A model generated the notes under the pieces. The model had not been told where the DNA came from, ran no database searches, and saw only the letters and a list, made by a program, of their open reading frames with translations. A stretch of DNA of 16,535 nucleotides from Desulfobacteraceae bacterium. Its GTDB lineage: Bacteria > Desulfobacterota > Desulfobacteria > Desulfobacterales > SG8-13. The position numbers and the translations under genes were made by a program. Location: contig JARFQH010000107.1 of assembly GCA_029287875.1 (NCBI GenBank), positions 1 through 16,535 on the forward strand. The letters are read 5' to 3'. Positions 14,089 through 16,535 of the stretch are shown here, one piece after another (position 1 is the stretch's first letter; the number at the start of each line of letters is the position of its first letter).

Positions 14089-14730
14089 TCAATCACCTGA
14101 ACCGGAGCCGTCGAGAGCCACCGCATTTATTTTTTCGATCTCTATCTGTCCCCGGCTGCAAACCAGCCAGTGAAGGTGGGCGGGCTTCAGAATGCGAGGT
14201 TCCGTCGGCAGGAACCGCCGCTGCATGAGCCGATAAACAAGGCATTTGATAAGGCCCTCATGCGTGACGACGAGAATAGTGGTGCCCGGCCATTTTTCGG
14301 CGGCTGCTTTGAGCACGCGCTGCCCCCTTTCCCAAACGCTGTCGCGGTCCTCTCCGCCGGGCGGACGAAATTGCCATCCTTGCATCGTCAAACGGATCAG
14401 CAGATCAGGGACTTCCTTTTTTAGTTGGGCGATAGACCGACCCGACCATCGGCCCCAGTTTTGTTCCCGCAAACCGGCCTCGCAAGTGATGGGAACATTG
14501 AAAATCCGGTTCACAATGGTGGCGGTCGCCCGGGCCCGGTCAAGATCACTGCAGATACACATGTCCCAGCGGCAGGCCTTGAGCAGATAACCCCAAGCTT
14601 CCGCCTGCCGTCTTCCGGCTGCCGTCAGGCGGGAATCCAGCTGGCCCTGGATACGTTTTTCGCGGTTCCAGACGGTTTCGGCGTGCCGTATGAGGCCGAA
14701 ACGGGTTGTTTTTTCGTGAGATTTCATCAT
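14089..14730 (-). CDS. Histidine phosphatase (phosphoglycerate-mutase-like) family protein
   Basis: 213 residues. The branch-1 histidine phosphatase signature RHAETVWN begins at R15, with H16 the phospho-acceptor. Other active-site parts are present: SDLDRARATA (R65), LREQNWGRWSG (E89 as likely proton donor) and THEG (H157). So the enzyme should be active as a phosphatase, with the usual broad possibilities (sugar phosphates, phosphorylated intermediates). The family cannot be assigned a substrate from sequence alone. Its ATG overlaps the preceding glycosyltransferase stop as ATGA, and a second ATG follows directly. Being between two glycosyltransferases suggests that it removes phosphate from a sugar-phosphate or lipid-linked intermediate in the same pathway (inference). 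Confidence 0.9.
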   Translation of the reverse strand: MMKSHEKTTRFGLIRHAETVWNREKRIQGQLDSRLTAAGRRQAEAWGYLLKACRWDMCICSDLDRARATATIVNRIFNVPITCEAGLREQNWGRWSGRSIAQLKKEVPDLLIRLTMQGWQFRPPGGEDRDSVWERGQRVLKAAAEKWPGTTILVVTHEGLIKCLVYRLMQRRFLPTEPRILKPAHLHWLVCSRGQIEIEKINAVALDGSGSGD

Positions 14731-15875
14731 CCCGACCGCTGGTGGTTTCGACGGGCCGTCCGCCCGGTTCCCGCAATCCGGCTGAGCACACTTTCGACCC
14801 CGGCATAGTTTTTCGACAGGTCGTGTTTCCGCCGGATGTAAGCCTGGGCGGCGCGACCCATATTGCGCCGGCGGCCGGCATCGACCAGAAGATCCTCCAC
14901 GGCCCGCACAAAAGCATCCGGATCATCGAGAGGGGCCAGCAGCGCGGTTTTCCCGTCCTCGACAACTTCCGGAACACCGGCGTTGGCAACCGCCACAACC
15001 GGCAGCCCGCAGGACTGGGCTTCGAGAAATACCATTCCCAACGACTCCCCGATTCCCGGAAACACAAACAGGTCACCGGCACTGTAATAGCGATACATTT
15101 CGGTTCGCGGCACTTTCCCGACAAAAAGAACCTTGCCCCTTAGCTCGGTTTGCGCCAGTTGCGTGAGCGCCGTCCTTTGCCCGCCGTCACCGACGACAAC
15201 CAGCCGAAATTCAAGACCGTTCCGCAAAAGGCGGCCGCAGGCTTTTATAACCCCGACCAGCCCCTGAAACTTGACGCCGGGCCGAAACATCGCCGCCGTC
15301 AGCACGACCGGCGCGTCATTGACCTGCCACTTCCGCCGAAGGTCCCTGCGCGCCGTCTCTGAGAAACAAAAGTCCTGCGGGAAGATACCGGGCAGCGCAT
15401 ACGTCACTCGGTCCGGCGGCAGCAGCCGTTTGAGATTGTTGAAATCGACCTGCTTGTTGACAAACACGTGCCGGGCGGCCCGCAAGGCGCGCCGGTTCAA
15501 CAAAAATCCCGGAAGGGTTCTGAGGTCGCGCCGGCGTTTGGTCGCATAGGCCCCTTGAAATATCACGTAGGGAACACCCGCGCGGGCGGTAACGTAAGGA
15601 CCGATCACGTCCGGCCCTTTGTAATAGGCGTGGTAGGTCAACCAGAGATCCGGTTTATCGGCGGACAGTCGCCCTTCAAGCCGTCGGCGCTCGGCCAGCA
15701 CGCGCGGCATCAACCACGGCTTCCAGAAAATCCAGCGCGTCCGCAGCGCGGTAGCCACCCGCATTCGGTGTCCTTTTGCAGCCAGATAGTCATAAAGGCC
15801 GGTGCCGATAACGAGATCCCCGGAAGGCTGGTCGTGTCCCAACGGCTTGAACGGTGCATAAAAATAGATGTTCAT
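14727..15875 (-). CDS. GT4-family glycosyltransferase
   Basis: 382 residues, GT-B fold. N-terminal Rossmann part: MNIYFYAPF, SGDLVIGTGLYDYLAAKGH. C-terminal donor-binding part: VVLTAAMFRPGVKFQGL (the conserved R..K.KG-type region), LVVVGDGGQRTALTQLA, KVLFVGKV, and the EX7E motif in GIGESLGMVFLEAQSCGLPVV (E277 and E285). This matches retaining GT4 enzymes that build lipopolysaccharide, capsule or other glycoconjugates using a nucleotide sugar; donor and acceptor are unknown. It is the first gene of a three-gene operon and overlaps the next by 4 bp. The ATG at 15875 has no strong ribosome site. The 244 bp upstream includes the presumed end of an IS110 element, so the native promoter may have been disrupted or replaced. 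Confidence 0.92.
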   Translation of the reverse strand: MNIYFYAPFKPLGHDQPSGDLVIGTGLYDYLAAKGHRMRVATALRTRWIFWKPWLMPRVLAERRRLEGRLSADKPDLWLTYHAYYKGPDVIGPYVTARAGVPYVIFQGAYATKRRRDLRTLPGFLLNRRALRAARHVFVNKQVDFNNLKRLLPPDRVTYALPGIFPQDFCFSETARRDLRRKWQVNDAPVVLTAAMFRPGVKFQGLVGVIKACGRLLRNGLEFRLVVVGDGGQRTALTQLAQTELRGKVLFVGKVPRTEMYRYYSAGDLFVFPGIGESLGMVFLEAQSCGLPVVAVANAGVPEVVEDGKTALLAPLDDPDAFVRAVEDLLVDAGRRRNMGRAAQAYIRRKHDLSKNYAGVESVLSRIAGTGRTARRNHQRSG

Positions 15876-15893
15876 GTCTTGTTAAACACTTGA

Positions 15894-15906
15894 GGCCCTT
15901 CGGGCC
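15894..15906. other. Short GC hairpin GGCCC-TTC-GGGCC
   Basis: Five-base-pair GC stem with a three-base loop, 19 bp upstream of the GT4 start codon. It has no T tract. It could be part of the leader of that gene or lie near the left border of the IS110 element. Confidence 0.35.
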
Positions 15907-15952
15907 GCCACGGTGCATGAAAATTTGTTGTTGATCGCTCTTTGATACCGTA

Positions 15953-16063
15953 TCCTTTCTGCCGAAGGGAAGAAGGTCGACGATTTATGATGGTTCGACC
16001 TCGAGTGTTAAACTGACCTGGGTGGATTGATAGAACCACAGATTGTTGTCCCCACGGGGAACA
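15953..16063 (+). ncRNA. Structured leader of the IS110 element, candidate bridge RNA region
   Basis: Three stem-loops follow each other between the GT4 gene and the IS110 transposase gene: 15953-15970 (7-bp stem including one T-G pair, TGCC loop), 15974-16001 (AGGTCGA paired with TCGACCT, 14-base loop) and 16044-16063 (TGTT/AACA plus CCC/GGG). IS110-group elements are known to encode a structured bridge RNA in the non-coding end upstream of the recombinase gene, with stem-loops whose internal loops pair to donor and target DNA. Position and strand fit. The exact ends, and whether this is the RNA, are inferred. Confidence 0.4.
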
Positions 16064-16106
16064 CGCGTACTAAATTTTCTAACGATGATCCGCCCCCCTT
16101 TTGCCG

Positions 16107-16113
16107 AAAGGAG
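16107..16113 (+). promoter_or_regulatory. Ribosome binding site of the IS110 transposase
   Basis: AAAGGAG, a near-perfect Shine-Dalgarno, 6 bp before the ATG at 16120. Confidence 0.85.
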
Positions 16114-16119
16114 TCTGTC

Positions 16120-16535
16120 ATGGAAGCCATTATCGAGCGCTGCTGCGGCATCGACGTCCACAAGAAGACCATTACGGCCTGCTTGATGACCGGTGCAGCC
16201 GGCAAACCACCCTGCAAGACGACCAAAACCTTCAGCACCATGACCCAGGACCTGCTGGCCTGCCGGGACTGGCTGATCTCAGAAGGCTGCACGCATGCGG
16301 TCGTCGAGAGCACCGGCGTGTACTGGAAGCCGCTTTTCAACGTGTTGGAGGATGCCATCGAAGTCGTCCTGGCCAACGCCCGGCACATCAAGAACGTGCC
16401 GGGCAGAAAGACCGATGTGAAAGACTGCGAGTGGCTCGCCCAGTTGTTGCGCCACGGTCTGGTCAAGGGCAGCTTCATTCCCCCCAAGCCGATACGGCAG
16501 TTGCGGGACTTGACGCGCTATCGCCAGAAACTGGT
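16120..16535 (+). CDS. IS110-family transposase (DEDD recombinase), 5' part
   Basis: 138 codons are visible with no stop before the window edge; the full protein should be around 300-400 residues. The N-terminal RuvC-like DEDD domain is clear: CCGIDVHKKTITACL (D12), HAVVESTGVYWKPLFNVLE (E63), and ANARHIKNVPGRKTDVKDCEWLAQLLRHGL (D99 and D102), so all four acidic catalytic residues are present. The C-terminal part with the catalytic serine is outside the window. These enzymes move the element by a site-specific, RNA-guided recombination through a circular form. It is the only plus-strand gene here and its left end must lie between about 15880 and 15950, just upstream of the GT4 operon. Confidence 0.95.
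   Translation, partial: MEAIIERCCGIDVHKKTITACLMTGAAGKPPCKTTKTFSTMTQDLLACRDWLISEGCTHAVVESTGVYWKPLFNVLEDAIEVVLANARHIKNVPGRKTDVKDCEWLAQLLRHGLVKGSFIPPKPIRQLRDLTRYRQKL

Larger units (their letters stand above)
15876..16535 (+). mobile_element. Left part of an IS110-family insertion sequence
   Basis: Consists of the non-coding structured stretch and the truncated transposase frame. The left boundary is not defined by sequence, because IS110 elements usually lack clear terminal inverted repeats and target duplications; the given start is the outermost possible one. The right end is outside the window. Confidence 0.6.

Noticed and set aside
16008..16487. Minus-strand open frame of 159 codons at the right edge
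   Set aside because: Antisense to the IS110 transposase, whose DEDD residues and ribosome site are unmistakable.

Overview
The window (16.5 kb, GC-rich) reads as a bacterial chromosome segment. Eleven confident genes run on the minus strand, and one partial transposase gene lies on the plus strand at the right edge. The protein families and the short heptamer repeats resemble what is seen in Desulfobacterota (sulfate-reducing deltaproteobacterial relatives). This is a guess from gene style: no rRNA or marker gene is present.

Reading in the direction of transcription (right to left): the right edge holds the 5' part of an IS110-family transposase gene (16120 to the edge, plus strand), preceded by about 170 bp rich in stem-loops that could encode its bridge RNA. 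Next come three tightly packed genes (15875-12928): a GT4 glycosyltransferase, a histidine-phosphatase (PGAM-like) protein and a MurG-like/COG4671 glycosyltransferase. They overlap by 4 bp or are 3 bp apart and look like a glycoconjugate-synthesis operon.

After a 283-bp gap comes the most interesting part (12644-151): a minimal FtsX/MacB-type permease, its ABC ATPase, a 1647-residue protein that fuses an M28-peptidase-like extracytoplasmic region to a second FtsX-type permease, a DUF6785/DUF6784 polytopic membrane protein, a small four-helix-bundle (S23-type) protein, an OPT-like 'peptide transporter' membrane protein, a two-repeat protein of unknown function, and a PqqD-like protein. The series ends in a near-ideal intrinsic terminator with a 21-bp stem (213-151). 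In the M28-like region three of the positions normally used for zinc binding and catalysis are replaced, so it is probably a binding domain rather than a protease. An ABC exporter-like or mechanotransmission complex, two large membrane proteins related to peptide transporters, a dead peptidase and a PqqD peptide chaperone sit together without any radical-SAM enzyme or recognisable precursor. This suggests an undescribed peptide- or envelope-handling membrane system. That role is inference from gene context only.

The OPT-like and four-helix-bundle genes are separated and bordered by three tracts of a degenerate 7-bp repeat (NAGTTTC). Two tracts share an identical 29-bp stretch and the middle one is inverted. 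This points to insertion or rearrangement inside the operon. The first ~150 bases contain no gene I can support.
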